A DNA stretch of 64,000 nt from Verrucomicrobiota bacterium (GCA_016222825.1 JACRQF010000009.1:310001-374000), one strand, 5' to 3'. Positions 43,518 through 52,890 are shown, numbered from the stretch's first letter. Notes: generated from the letters alone by a model not told the origin. A program made the numbers and translations.

Positions 43518-44960
43518 ATGAAGACCGACTACGACCTTTTCATTGACGGGCGCTGGGTAAAACCTGGCGCGAGATTCGATGTGCGCGTTCCCTACGACGG
43601 CGCGACCTTCGGCACTGCGCCGAAGGCGAGCCGCGCGGAAGTGGAGCAAGCCATCGTGGCGGCAAAGAGAGCCGCGCCTGCCGCCGCGAAGATGCCGAGC
43701 CACAGGCGCTACGAAGTCCTGATGAAAACCGCGACGCTGATGCAGCAGCGGGCGGAGGAGTTCGCGCGCGCCATCGCCAGCGAGAGCGGCAAGCCGATCC
43801 GCGAGGCGCGCGGCGAGGTTGGACGCAGCGTGCAGACGTTGATCTTCTCGGCGGAGGAGGCCAAGCGCAACGTCGGCGAGATGGTGCCGGTGGACGCGCA
43901 TCCCGGTGGCGCGGAGCGGCTCGGCTTCACGCTGCGGATGCCGCGCGGGGTCATCGCGGCGATCACGCCCTTCAACTTCCCGCTGAACCTCGTTTGCCAC
44001 AAGGTCGGGCCGGCGCTTGCCGGCGGCAACACAGTGGTCCACAAGCCCGCCAGCGCGACGCCGATTTGCGGTTACATGCTCGCGGAGTTGTTCGCCGAGG
44101 CTGGGCTGCCGGCCGGTTTCCTGAACACCGTCTCCGGCGGCGGCGGCGAGGTCGGCGATTTCCTGGTGGCGCATCCGGATGTAGCAAAGGTGACGTTCAC
44201 CGGCAGCGCAGAGGTCGGCAAACACATCCGCACTGTCGCCGGCATGAAACCGGTCACGCTGGAGCTTGGCGCGAACTGCGCGGCCATTGTGGACAGCGAC
44301 GCCGACATGGAACTGGCGCTCGGCCGTTGCGCCACCGGCGGCTTCGCGCACTCCGGACAGGTCTGCATCCATCTCCAGCGCATCTACGCCGCGGGAAAGG
44401 TCGCGGGCGATTTTACCGAAGCGTTGCGGTCGCGCGTGGCGGCGCTGCGCATCGGCCACCCGTTGGAGGACGCGAGCGATGTCACGTCGCTGATTGACGA
44501 ACCGAACGCTGCGCGCGTCACCGACTGGATTGCCGAGGCCGTCCGCGACGGCGCGCGCAAGCTCATCGGCGGCGAGCGCACGGGCCGTGCAACGGTGACG
44601 CCGACGGTGCTTACCGGCACGCAGCCTGGCATGAAGGCAGTCGCGGACGAAGTCTTTGGACCGGTCGTGTGTGTGGAGGCGTTTGAGTCCATAGAGCGCG
44701 CTGTCGAGATGGTGAACCGCAGCCGCTACGGCTTGCAAGCGGGCGTGTTCACCCGCGATATCAGCCGCGCGCTCTGGGCCGCGCAGCAGATCGAATGCGG
44801 TGGCGTGATGATCAATGACGTGCCGACATTCCGGGTGGATCAGATGCCCTACGGCGGCGTGAAGGACAGCGGTGTCGGCCGCGAGGGGCCGCGCTATGCG
44901 TTGCAGGAGATGACAGAAACCAAGACCGTCGTCATCAACCTCACCGGCGCGCCGAAATAG
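43518..44960 (+). CDS. NAD(P)-dependent aldehyde dehydrogenase
   Basis: The product has 480 residues, the standard length. Nucleotide binding: P-F-N-F-P-L-N-L and F-T-G-S-A-E-V-G. The catalytic Glu is in L-E-L-G-A-N-C (where most have L-E-L-G-G-N) and the catalytic Cys in F-A-H-S-G-Q-V-C. It ends with the usual Q-M-P-Y-G-G-V-K-D-S-G-V-G-R-E-G. It oxidises an aldehyde to the acid in the cytoplasm. The preceding gap contains no convincing promoter. The substrate is not evident; similarity in style to succinate-semialdehyde and phosphonoacetaldehyde dehydrogenases is only general. Confidence 0.9.
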   Translation: MKTDYDLFIDGRWVKPGARFDVRVPYDGATFGTAPKASRAEVEQAIVAAKRAAPAAAKMPSHRRYEVLMKTATLMQQRAEEFARAIASESGKPIREARGEVGRSVQTLIFSAEEAKRNVGEMVPVDAHPGGAERLGFTLRMPRGVIAAITPFNFPLNLVCHKVGPALAGGNTVVHKPASATPICGYMLAELFAEAGLPAGFLNTVSGGGGEVGDFLVAHPDVAKVTFTGSAEVGKHIRTVAGMKPVTLELGANCAAIVDSDADMELALGRCATGGFAHSGQVCIHLQRIYAAGKVAGDFTEALRSRVAALRIGHPLEDASDVTSLIDEPNAARVTDWIAEAVRDGARKLIGGERTGRATVTPTVLTGTQPGMKAVADEVFGPVVCVEAFESIERAVEMVNRSRYGLQAGVFTRDISRALWAAQQIECGGVMINDVPTFRVDQMPYGGVKDSGVGREGPRYALQEMTETKTVVINLTGAPK

Positions 44961-45025
44961 GACCGGTTCTACAAGTAGTTGCATTCATATCCCTTATGAC
45001 CGGCCTGGATGAATTGTAAAAAACC

Positions 45026-45043
45026 TGTTTGACATATCAAACA
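45026..45043. promoter_or_regulatory. Operator-like palindrome TGTTTGA-cata-TCAAACA
   Basis: Perfect 7-bp arms around four bases. The palindrome contains the -35 box (TTGACA, 45029-45034) of the regulator's own promoter, so binding would block RNA polymerase. The site is likely for the DtxR-type protein encoded directly downstream. Confidence 0.7.
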
Positions 45044-45056
45044 TCTACAGCATAAT
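45029..45056 (+). promoter_or_regulatory. Promoter of the DtxR-type regulator gene
   Basis: TTGACA (45029-45034) and CATAAT (45051-45056) are 16 bp apart. The expected start point lies about 2 bases before the ATG at 45065, so the mRNA is nearly leaderless. Confidence 0.7.
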
Positions 45057-45064
45057 CCAAACCC

Positions 45065-45526
45065 ATGACCGATACGTGGAAGGAATTTGAGGCCAACGAA
45101 GTCACGCATAGCGTGGCCCACCATCTTGTGGCGATTCATGAGGTGGGCCGCGAGTATGGCGGCTGGGCGCGCGTCTCCGACATCGCCCGCTGGCTCGGCA
45201 TCACGCGCGGCAGTGTCTCGATCAACCTGCGCAACATCAAGACACGCGGGCTGGTCATTGAGGACGAGCACCGGCAGGTCAAGCTCTCCGAGGAGGGACT
45301 GAAGATCGCCCAGGCGATCATGGCCAAGAAAGCGGCGGTCAAGGCGTTCTTGCGCGACGTGATCAACGTGCCGGAGGAGCAGGCGGAGATAGATAGTTGC
45401 AAAGTCGAGCATCTGATCAGCCACTCCACGGGCGAGAATCTTCTGCGGTTCATCACGTTTTTGACTTCGGACAACCCGGCGGCGCGCGAGGCGCTGAGCC
45501 AGTTCCGGAAGTTCGAGGACCGTTGA
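45065..45526 (+). CDS. DtxR/MntR-family metal-dependent repressor
   Basis: The product has 153 residues. The winged-helix DNA-binding domain occupies about residues 15-75: A-R-V-S-D-I-A-R-W-L-G-I-T-R-G-S-V-S, then the wing V-I-E-D-E-H-R-Q-V-K-L-S-E-E-G. The metal/dimer domain has D-S-C-K-V-E-H-L-I-S and H-S-T-G-E-N. The Cys-x-x-Glu-His arrangement matches the DtxR/IdeR iron site rather than the MntR type, which has Glu at the Cys position. There is no SH3-like C-terminal domain. Probable role: Fe(II)-bound repression of the uptake genes downstream and of itself. The palindromic operator lies at its promoter. Confidence 0.9.
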   Translation: MTDTWKEFEANEVTHSVAHHLVAIHEVGREYGGWARVSDIARWLGITRGSVSINLRNIKTRGLVIEDEHRQVKLSEEGLKIAQAIMAKKAAVKAFLRDVINVPEEQAEIDSCKVEHLISHSTGENLLRFITFLTSDNPAAREALSQFRKFEDR

Positions 45527-45541
45527 GCGGGTGATTTCACC

Positions 45542-45964
45542 ATGAAACCAATCAAGCACGCGGAGATTGTGGACGAGTTGAACCGGCTGATGGCCGAGGA
45601 GATGGAGGCGTTCCTGCGCTATTTCCAGCTTCGCCACCGGCTGCGCGGGACGGAGCGGCTGGCAGCGGACAAGTTTTTCGAGACGGCGATGCAGGAAACG
45701 CTCGAACATGCTGAGGCCATTGCGAAGCACATCCGCATCCTGGGCGAGACGCCGCGCATCAATGTCAATGTCGAAGCCGGCGGCGGGCCGCTGTCGTTGA
45801 AAGACGCGCTCAACGAAGCGCTGGTGTTCGAGCAGCAGGCCCTCGAAGCCTACCGCGATATGCTGCCCCGCGTGGCGGGCGAGCCGGGGCTGGAGGATTT
45901 TATCCGCAAGCAAATCGCAACCGAAACCGAGCACGTTCAAGAAATTACGATTCTATTGGAATGA
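45542..45964 (+). CDS. Ferritin-like/bacterioferritin-like protein
   Basis: The product has 140 residues, all helical. The four-helix ferritin-like diiron pattern is visible: N-R-L-M-A-E-E-M-E-A-F-L-R-Y-F-Q-L (Glu on helix A), E-T-L-E-H-A-E (E-x-x-H on helix B), V-F-E-Q-Q-A-L-E-A-Y on helix C and T-E-T-E-H-V-Q-E-I on helix D. It would store or oxidise iron in the cytoplasm. It starts 15 bp after the DtxR-type gene and is probably co-transcribed. A CCCCG-ttgac-CGGGG hairpin (45967-45981) follows its stop. Confidence 0.85.
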   Translation: MKPIKHAEIVDELNRLMAEEMEAFLRYFQLRHRLRGTERLAADKFFETAMQETLEHAEAIAKHIRILGETPRINVNVEAGGGPLSLKDALNEALVFEQQALEAYRDMLPRVAGEPGLEDFIRKQIATETEHVQEITILLE

Positions 45965-46178
45965 AACCCCGTTGACCGGGGACGAAAGAATTTGAGGACT
46001 GCGGACAGGATTGGCACCCAAGGCCGCAGCCCTCATTGAGAAACAAGCCCTCTCAGGCGAGTTCTCGTTTGGGAGGGTAAAGCAAGTCGGGCGGGGCCTG
46101 CAATCCGCAAAAACGGCGCGCTACCCCTCTGCCCGGAAGTGGGACTGTGCCGGTCTCGCAGCACAACCAGGAAATGAG

Positions 46179-48317
46179 ATGACAGCAACAAGAAAGTTAA
46201 AGCGCACGCAGATGATCGTCGCGTTGGCACTCGCGGCGGGCGTCGCCGCCCGTGCGGCGGAGCCCGCGTCCGCGGCGCAAGCCGCCGGCGGCGAAACGAC
46301 GCGTCTGCCGGTGGTGCGCGTCGAGAGCGCGCAGGAGACAACGCCTTTCCTGCCGGAGGTGGAGGAGACGCGGATCTACGCCGGCAAGAAGACTTCCGTT
46401 GCCGACATGGAGCAAATCCCGCCCGTCATCAACAACAACCATCGGCAGGCTTACGCGGAACTGCCCGGCCTGTTGGTCTCGGAGATGACCGTCCCCAGCC
46501 ACGTCAACATCAACTACCGCGGCTTGGGCGACCCGCACGAGTCGGGCTTCCTGCTGACGCTCAAGGACGGCATGCCGGTCAGCTCCGACTGGTTCGGCTA
46601 TCCGACGGTCTATTACAGCCCGCCGTTTGAGTCTGTCCAGCGCGTCGAACTGATCCGCGGCGGCTCGGCGCTCCTCTACGGCCCACAGCCCGGCCCGGTC
46701 CTGAACTGCGTGACCTCGCTGCCGCCGCGCGACAAGAAGCTGGCCTTCAGCACGCTGCACACCGCAGGCTCGGATGGTCTGTATTCGACATTCAGCGAGT
46801 TGGCAGGCACGAGCGGACAGCTTGGTTACCTCGGCAATTTCCATTACCGGCAGGCGGACGGCCCGCGTCCGAACGCCGACTATGGCGTTTACACGGGCGA
46901 CCTGAAACTCATACTTCACCAGACCGAGCAATCGCGGTGGTATCTCGGCTTCTACGGCTACGAGTCGGACAGCGGCGAGGCCGGCCGGCTTACGCTCGCC
47001 CAATACACCGCCAACCGCGATCTGACCACGCGTCCGTTCGACCGGCTTCGGGTCGAGCGCCACGTGCCGAGCCTCGGCTACGAAAACGAACTCTCCGAGG
47101 ACACGCTGCTGTCCGTGAAAAGCTGGGGCGGTTATCAGGACCGGTTCAGCCGCCGCCAGAACGCCGCGGGCACCCTGACTAACCTCGACCGCCGCGAGTT
47201 TTTCTTCGGCGGCGCCGACGCGCGGGTGCGCCATTACTGGGAGGCTTGGAACAACCGGCACACGCTCACGGGCGGTTTCGTCGCTTATGGAGCCGACGCG
47301 CCCCGCTCGCGGCAACGCAGCGCGGACTTGACCGCCACGAGCGGCGCCGACCGGTTCGACCTCGACAACAGCACGCTCTACGGCGCGTTCTTCGCCGAGA
47401 ACAAGTTCCAGTTCGGCCGCTTCGCCGTTATCCCGGCGGTGCGCGTCGAGATGGTCGAGATGAAAACGCGGGAGAACTACAACCTCGAAGTCACTCGCGC
47501 GCTGCAAGACACGACGTTCACCGACGTCGTCCCGCTGGTGGGCGTGGGGCTGACCTACGACGTGACCGCCAAAGACCAGCTTTACGCCAACGTCTCCCAA
47601 GGTTACCAGCCGCCCCAATACGACGACCTTGTCAACCCGACCAGCAACACCCAGCGGCCGCCCTCGGACCTTGGCGTTGGCCAGACGTGGACCTACGAGT
47701 TGGGCATCCGCGGCAACCCGACTCCGTGGCTCTTCTACGACAGCAGCCTCTTCTACATTGATTGGGACAACCGCATCGAAACCACCACGCTCGCCGGCGG
47801 CAACATCGAGCGTAGCAACTCCGGCCGCGCGGAGTTCTACGGATGGGAAACCATGATCTCCGCCGACCTCATCGGCCTCTTCGACCACTGCGCCGGCACC
47901 AGGCACGCCGCGCGGTTCGGCAGCCTGAGCCTTTTCGGCAACGTCTCCCTGCTGGATGCCGAGTTCATCCGCGGTGGCAACAACGGCCGAACGCCGGCCT
48001 ACGCCCCCGATTATATCCTCAAAACTGGCGCGCTCTGGCGCTGGAAGAACCGCGCCAAGGTCGCGTTCACTGGCGTGTTCGTGGGTGACCATTACTGGCA
48101 GGACAGCAACCTCGCCGGCGCGGTCGGCACCGATCGCGTCGCCAGCTACATCGTGTGGGATCTCACCGCCGAGGTCCGGCTCTACAAGGACATCGTCAGC
48201 GTCGTTGCCGGCATCAACAACCTCTTTGACGAGGATTACTACTCGCGCATCCGCAGCGACGGCATTGACCCAGCGCCGCGCCGCAACTTCTACGGCGGCG
48301 TCAAGCTGACATTCTAA
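46179..48317 (+). CDS. TonB-dependent outer membrane receptor
   Basis: The product has 712 residues from the ATG at 46179 (preceded by an AGGA site; the longer frame upstream is not credible). A signal peptide (M-I-V-A-L-A-L-A-A-G-V-A-A-R-A-A) is followed by a TonB-box-like region and the plug domain (A-Y-A-E-L-P-G-L-L-V, V-N-I-N-Y-R-G-L-G, V-E-L-I-R-G-G-S-A-L-L-Y-G-P). A beta-barrel follows, ending in V-K-L-T-F with a C-terminal aromatic residue. It takes up a ferric chelate, as the regulatory context suggests. The 214-bp leader between it and the ferritin-like gene shows no riboswitch I can name. Confidence 0.9.
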   Translation: MTATRKLKRTQMIVALALAAGVAARAAEPASAAQAAGGETTRLPVVRVESAQETTPFLPEVEETRIYAGKKTSVADMEQIPPVINNNHRQAYAELPGLLVSEMTVPSHVNINYRGLGDPHESGFLLTLKDGMPVSSDWFGYPTVYYSPPFESVQRVELIRGGSALLYGPQPGPVLNCVTSLPPRDKKLAFSTLHTAGSDGLYSTFSELAGTSGQLGYLGNFHYRQADGPRPNADYGVYTGDLKLILHQTEQSRWYLGFYGYESDSGEAGRLTLAQYTANRDLTTRPFDRLRVERHVPSLGYENELSEDTLLSVKSWGGYQDRFSRRQNAAGTLTNLDRREFFFGGADARVRHYWEAWNNRHTLTGGFVAYGADAPRSRQRSADLTATSGADRFDLDNSTLYGAFFAENKFQFGRFAVIPAVRVEMVEMKTRENYNLEVTRALQDTTFTDVVPLVGVGLTYDVTAKDQLYANVSQGYQPPQYDDLVNPTSNTQRPPSDLGVGQTWTYELGIRGNPTPWLFYDSSLFYIDWDNRIETTTLAGGNIERSNSGRAEFYGWETMISADLIGLFDHCAGTRHAARFGSLSLFGNVSLLDAEFIRGGNNGRTPAYAPDYILKTGALWRWKNRAKVAFTGVFVGDHYWQDSNLAGAVGTDRVASYIVWDLTAEVRLYKDIVSVVAGINNLFDEDYYSRIRSDGIDPAPRRNFYGGVKLTF

Positions 48318-48332
48318 CGGAGACCACGGACG

Positions 48333-49184
48333 ATGGAAGCAACTCACTACCAGATCACGATGACTGATTGGGCGCAAACGGTCGCCGACACCCGTCCCCG
48401 CGCGCGGACCGCTCGCGCCGCGATCAACAAAACGGTCCGTCGCGATGGCGGCATGTCCGCCGCGCTGCTCATCTCGGCCTCGATACATGCCGTGGCCGCG
48501 GGGACACTTGGCACGGCGTGGCTCTCCCATCCGCCCGCACCCGGCGGTGACGGCGCTCCCGCTCCCGCGGCCATGAGCGTCGCCATCACCGCGCCGCCAG
48601 CGCCCACGTTGCCGCCGGTTGCGCCGCCGCCTGATCCCGCCCGGAAACCGCCGGCTCTCGCTCAACCGCCGCCGAGCATCGCGCCGCGGATCATCGCCAC
48701 GCCCTCGAACCCGGTTGTGCCGGTCGCGTTCACGGTGCCGACGCCCACGCCGATCTTCGTCGCAAAAGCATCCCTTCCCGTGGCCGACAGCGGGTTCGCG
48801 GAAGCCCCCGCGTCCGCCGACAGCGCCGCCAGCCTTGCTGCCAGCACGAACCACATTGGCAGCGGCCCCGGCTCCACCAACAGCGTGGCACAAACCGTCG
48901 CCATCACCCGCGCGCGGCCGGACTACGACCACAACCCGCCGCCAAACTATCCGCAAGTCGCGCGTCTGCGAGGCTGGCATGGGACAGTGATTCTGTGGGT
49001 GGAAGTGCAGACCGACGGCAGCGCCGGCGAAGTGGGCGTCGTGAAAAGTTCCGGGCACCAACCCCTCGACGAAGCTTCCGCCGAAGCCGTTCGCGCGTGG
49101 CGATTCCACCCCGCCCGCGTCGGCGATGCAGCCGTGCGCTCGCGCGTGGAAGTGCCCATTTCGTTCCGGCTGAAGAAAGGCTGA
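48333..49184 (+). CDS. TonB-type energy transducer
   Basis: The product has 283 residues. A membrane helix at about 42-60 (S-A-A-L-L-I-S-A-S-I-H-A-V-A-A-G-T) is followed by the long Pro-rich periplasmic spacer. The TonB C-terminal domain comes last: V-I-L-W-V-E-V-Q-T-D-G-S, V-V-K-S-S-G-H-Q-P-L-D-E-A, V-R-A-W-R-F-H-P-A-R. The start lies 15 bp after the receptor gene. It couples the inner-membrane motor to the receptor. ExbB and ExbD are not in the window and must come from elsewhere. Confidence 0.9.
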   Translation: MEATHYQITMTDWAQTVADTRPRARTARAAINKTVRRDGGMSAALLISASIHAVAAGTLGTAWLSHPPAPGGDGAPAPAAMSVAITAPPAPTLPPVAPPPDPARKPPALAQPPPSIAPRIIATPSNPVVPVAFTVPTPTPIFVAKASLPVADSGFAEAPASADSAASLAASTNHIGSGPGSTNSVAQTVAITRARPDYDHNPPPNYPQVARLRGWHGTVILWVEVQTDGSAGEVGVVKSSGHQPLDEASAEAVRAWRFHPARVGDAAVRSRVEVPISFRLKKG

Positions 49185-49228
49185 CGTCAAGCAACCATGA
49201 CCCCGCAAGAAGCAAAGGAAGCCACTCC

Positions 49229-49519
49229 ATGAAACGGCCCAACCAAGAAACGTATTGCCCGTCGGCGCCGCGTCGCCGGCTCAACGAACTGCCTTCCGGC
49301 AGCCGGGGTGTCGTCCACCACATCGAGACGGCGGAAACAGCCATGCACCGGTTAATGGCGATGGGCCTGTGTGTCGGGCGTGAGGTCCACGTGGTCCGGC
49401 AGGGCAACCCTCTCATCCTCGGGCTTCTCGGCGCGTGCATCGGTGTGTCGAGCCGGCTGGCCCACCATGTCCTCATCAAACCCGCCTGCTGTGGAGGTTC
49501 CCATGATTGCGCGTGCTGA
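49229..49519 (+). CDS. feoA: FeoA ferrous iron transport protein
   Basis: The product has 96 residues from the ATG at 49229. The SH3-like FeoA core is present: G-S-R-G-V-V-H-H-I, A-M-H-R-L-M-A-M-G-L-C-V-G-R-E-V and P-L-I-L-G-L-L-G-A-C-I-G-V. The C-terminus adds a short Cys-rich tail (P-A-C-C-G-G-S-H-D-C-A-C), not part of the basic fold. It overlaps feoB by 17 bp. FeoA assists FeoB in Fe(II) transport. Confidence 0.9.
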   Translation: MKRPNQETYCPSAPRRRLNELPSGSRGVVHHIETAETAMHRLMAMGLCVGREVHVVRQGNPLILGLLGACIGVSSRLAHHVLIKPACCGGSHDCAC

Positions 49520-51518
49520 CTGCGATTGCTTTTCCAATCTGGCGGAAGCATCTGGGGATCGCGCGCTGCGCTTCGCGCTCGCCGGCAACCCCAACTGCGG
49601 CAAGACGACGCTCTTCAACGCCTTGACCGGCCTGCGCGCGCACACGGCCAACTACCCCGGCACGACCATCGAGTGCCGGCTCGGCCGATGCTCCAACGGC
49701 GCTTCGGACATCGAGTTGCTTGACCTGCCGGGCATCTACGATTTCAGCGCCAGTTCCGAGGAAGAGCAGGTCGCGCTCAACGCGTTGCAGGGCCGGTCGG
49801 CAGAATTCGGCGCGCCCGACGGCGTGATCGTGGTCGCCGACGCCACCAACCTCAACCGCAGCCTCTTTCTCATCAGCCAGATCGTGGAGATGAAACTGCC
49901 GGTGGTCGTGGTGCTGAACATGGTGGACCTGGCTGAAACCGGCGGCACGCGCGTTGACGCCTGCAAGCTGGCCGCGGAACTCGGCTGTCCCGTCGTGCCC
50001 GTCGTGGCGCGAAACGGACGCGGCTTGCCGGAACTGCGCGCGGCATTGCGCGAGATGAAAACGCCGGCCACGCGCAATGTCTGCGGCGGCTGCGACGGCT
50101 GCCGGTTCCGTGCACGCTACTCGTGGAGCGATGCGGTGACGAAGCGGTGCGTCGAGCACGCGCCGCAGCCGGCTGGTCGCTGGACGGAACGGATGGACCA
50201 CGCCCTGACGCATCCGGTCTGGGGCGTGGCAGCGTTCTTCGCCGTCATGCTCGGCTTGTTCTTCCTCATCTTCAGTCTCGCGAGCGTGCCGATGGATTTG
50301 ATTGACGGCCTGTTTACCGAGCTTGGCGGATGGGTCGAGCGGGTGATGCCCGATGGCGACCTGCGCGACCTGCTGGTCAAGGGTGTCATTGGCGGCGGCG
50401 GCGGCGTGCTGGTGTTCCTGCCGCAGATTTGCATCCTGTTCTTCTGTATCTCGTTGCTTGAAGACACCGGCTATCTGGCGCGCGCGGCGTTCGTGATGGA
50501 CCGGCTGATGAGCCGCGTCGGGCTGCCGGGCAAGGCGTTCGTGCCGATGCTCTCGGCCCACGCCTGCGCCATCCCAGCCATCATGGCCACGCGCGTGATT
50601 GAGGACAAACGCGACCGCCTCGTGACGATCCTTGTGCTGCCGCTGTTCTCCTGCTCGGCGCGCATTCCGGTCTATAGCATGTTGGCGGCGCTGCTGTTCG
50701 CCGACAGCGCGTGGCGCGCGTCGCTGGTGTTCACTGGCGCCTACGCGACCGGGATGCTGGCGGCGGTTGGCGTGGCGTTCTTGTTGAAACGCACGCTGCT
50801 CAAGGGCGACTCGCGCCCGCTGGTGCTGGAACTGCCCAGCTACAAGGCGCCGAGCGTGCGCACGGCCTCGCTGGTGATGTTGGACCGTGCGCGAGTCTTC
50901 CTGCGCCGGGCCGGCACGATCATCCTGTTCATCTCGGTCGCACTCTGGGCGCTGGCGACTTATCCCAAGAGCGAACCGCCACCGGAAGCCGTCGCGCTGC
51001 AGCAGCAGGCCGAACAACACCGGGCGCGTGGTGCGACAAAGGAGGCCGACGCAACGCAGGCACAGGTGGAGCGGATCACCGCACACTCGGCGCTGGCCAA
51101 CTCCGCCGCGGGCCGGCTCGGCCGCTTCATCGAGCCGGCGCTGCGACCGCTCGGCTTCGACTGGCAGATCGGCATCGGCATCATCAGTTCGTTTGCGGCG
51201 CGCGAGGTCATCGTCTCGACGCTGGCGGTGGTGTATGGCGTCGGCGAGGACGTGGCCGAGGAGAGCCCGGAATCGCTTTACGATTCGCTGCGCCGCGCTC
51301 GCCGCGCCGACGGCACACCGGTGTTCACGACGGCCACCTGCGTGAGCTTGCTGCTCTTCTACGTGCTGGCGATGCAATGTCTCGCCACGCAAGCCATCAC
51401 GCGTCGGGAAACCAACTCCTGGAAGTGGCCGGCGCTACAGCTTGGTTACATGACGTTGCTGGCGTATGGCGCCGCGCTGGCAGCCTTTCAGCTATTGCAC
51501 GCGTGCGGCATTTCGTAG
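49503..51518 (+). CDS. feoB: FeoB ferrous iron transporter
   Basis: The product has 671 residues from the ATG at 49503, which lies within the feoA reading frame. The GTPase domain has G1 G-N-P-N-C-G-K-T (28-35), G3 D-L-P-G and G4 N-M-V-D. A Cys-rich loop (N-V-C-G-G-C-D-G-C-R-F) sits between the G domain and the membrane part. The membrane region has about eleven helices with the Fe-path motif C-A-I-P-A-I-M-A-T-R. The length is slightly shorter than E. coli FeoB. It transports Fe(II) across the inner membrane with GTP hydrolysis. Confidence 0.95.
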   Translation: MIARADCDCFSNLAEASGDRALRFALAGNPNCGKTTLFNALTGLRAHTANYPGTTIECRLGRCSNGASDIELLDLPGIYDFSASSEEEQVALNALQGRSAEFGAPDGVIVVADATNLNRSLFLISQIVEMKLPVVVVLNMVDLAETGGTRVDACKLAAELGCPVVPVVARNGRGLPELRAALREMKTPATRNVCGGCDGCRFRARYSWSDAVTKRCVEHAPQPAGRWTERMDHALTHPVWGVAAFFAVMLGLFFLIFSLASVPMDLIDGLFTELGGWVERVMPDGDLRDLLVKGVIGGGGGVLVFLPQICILFFCISLLEDTGYLARAAFVMDRLMSRVGLPGKAFVPMLSAHACAIPAIMATRVIEDKRDRLVTILVLPLFSCSARIPVYSMLAALLFADSAWRASLVFTGAYATGMLAAVGVAFLLKRTLLKGDSRPLVLELPSYKAPSVRTASLVMLDRARVFLRRAGTIILFISVALWALATYPKSEPPPEAVALQQQAEQHRARGATKEADATQAQVERITAHSALANSAAGRLGRFIEPALRPLGFDWQIGIGIISSFAAREVIVSTLAVVYGVGEDVAEESPESLYDSLRRARRADGTPVFTTATCVSLLLFYVLAMQCLATQAITRRETNSWKWPALQLGYMTLLAYGAALAAFQLLHACGIS

Positions 51519-51528
51519 GGGAAGCGTC

Positions 51529-52890
51529 ATGAGAACCACGCTCAACTTCATGCAACATGCCCGCTGCTTGTGTCTGGCTGTTTACACGGCCGTGGCAGCG
51601 GAGGAAACGAACCTGTGGCAACGCGAAACGCTCACCGGCGACTGGGGCGGCACGCGTGGCCGCTGGTCGGAAAAAGGGTTCGATGTCGGCATGGGATACA
51701 CCGGCGAGTTTTTGGCCAACGTCAGCGGCGGCGTGCGCCGCGGCGCGCTCTATCAAGGGCTGCTCAAGACGCTGTTGGATTTAGACGTGGAGAAGATGGG
51801 TGGCTGGAAGGGCGGCAGTGTCCGCGCAAGCGGCCTGTGGATTCACGGCACGGAACCGAACAATCGCGCTGACATTGCCGGCATGACTGGCACCGCCTAT
51901 TTGGAAGTCAGCGGCATTTCCGCCTTCGACACGCACCGCCTCTATGAATTGTGGTTTGAGCAGAAACTCCTCGACGACAAACTCTCCGTCCGCGTGGGCC
52001 AGCTTGCGCTGGATGAGGAGTTTGTTGCCAGCGATTATGCGAGCCTGTTCCTCAACGCCGCCTCCGGCTGGCCGTTGTTCTTGTCCGCGACGGTTCCCAG
52101 CGGCGGGCCGGGCTATCCGGTGACGGGCACGGGCGCGCGCGTGCGGGTCGAGCCGGGCGAGCGACTGAGCTTCATGACCACGCTCATGGAGGGCGACGTG
52201 GGCGACCAAACATCGGCCAACCGCACCGGCACGCAGTTTCGGCTGCATGAAAATGAAGGGGTGTTCGCGCTCTTCGAGATTGCCTACCGGCTGAACCAAG
52301 AAAAGAACGCCAAAAGTCTGCCGGGCACTTACAAGCTCGGCGGCTGGTATCACAGCGGCCGGTTTGACGACTTGGGCTTCGATACACAGGGCGTCAGCCT
52401 CGCCGATTCCAACGGAATTCCGCTGACGCACACGGGCAACGGCGGCATTCACCTGGATATTGACCAGATGATCTTCCGGGAGAAAGCCGACGCGGGCGAA
52501 GGTTTGGGGGTTCACTGCCGCGTCGCACCGTGGCTGGCAGGGCATCGCAACCCGGTTGATCTCTACGTGGCGGGTGGGTTGGTTTACAAAGGGCTGATTA
52601 CCGACCGCGACGACGACCTCTTCGGCGTGGAGGTGCATTTTGCGCGCGTCAGCAACGTCGTGCGCGACCTTCAGCGCACGGCCAATGCCGTCGCAGCCGC
52701 GGGCGGCACGCCTAACCTCGACCCCGGCCCCATTCCGGACCACGAAATGGCGGTGGAGGTGGCCTATCGGATCGTTCTGGCGCCGTGGTGGTCGGTGCAG
52801 CCGGACTTCCAATACATCTTCCACCCTGGCGGCTCCAAGGCGTTGCGGGATGCGATCGTGGTCGGCTTGCGGACACAGGTTGCGTTCTAG
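51529..52890 (+). CDS. OprB-like carbohydrate-selective porin
   Basis: The product has 453 residues from the ATG at 51529 with a signal peptide to about residue 24. The OprB opening is clear: L-T-G-D-W-G-G-T-R-G-R-W-S-E-K-G. The remainder is a beta barrel: V-E-V-A-Y-R-I-V-L-A-P-W-W-S-V-Q-P-D-F-Q-Y-I-F-H-P-G-G near the C-terminus, ending in F. The gene starts 10 bp after feoB, so it belongs to the iron operon by position. OprB proteins usually pass sugars, so an iron-related cargo here is inference. Confidence 0.85.
   Translation: MRTTLNFMQHARCLCLAVYTAVAAEETNLWQRETLTGDWGGTRGRWSEKGFDVGMGYTGEFLANVSGGVRRGALYQGLLKTLLDLDVEKMGGWKGGSVRASGLWIHGTEPNNRADIAGMTGTAYLEVSGISAFDTHRLYELWFEQKLLDDKLSVRVGQLALDEEFVASDYASLFLNAASGWPLFLSATVPSGGPGYPVTGTGARVRVEPGERLSFMTTLMEGDVGDQTSANRTGTQFRLHENEGVFALFEIAYRLNQEKNAKSLPGTYKLGGWYHSGRFDDLGFDTQGVSLADSNGIPLTHTGNGGIHLDIDQMIFREKADAGEGLGVHCRVAPWLAGHRNPVDLYVAGGLVYKGLITDRDDDLFGVEVHFARVSNVVRDLQRTANAVAAAGGTPNLDPGPIPDHEMAVEVAYRIVLAPWWSVQPDFQYIFHPGGSKALRDAIVVGLRTQVAF

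Noticed and set aside
45965..46178. Cobalamin riboswitch before the TonB-dependent receptor
   Set aside because: No B12-box or matching core sequence on either strand, and the neighbours are iron genes.
46197..49208. A 1003-codon minus-strand frame opposite the receptor and TonB genes
   Set aside because: It is a shadow of two well-supported plus-strand genes; high-GC third positions keep the antisense frame open. It shows no family motif.
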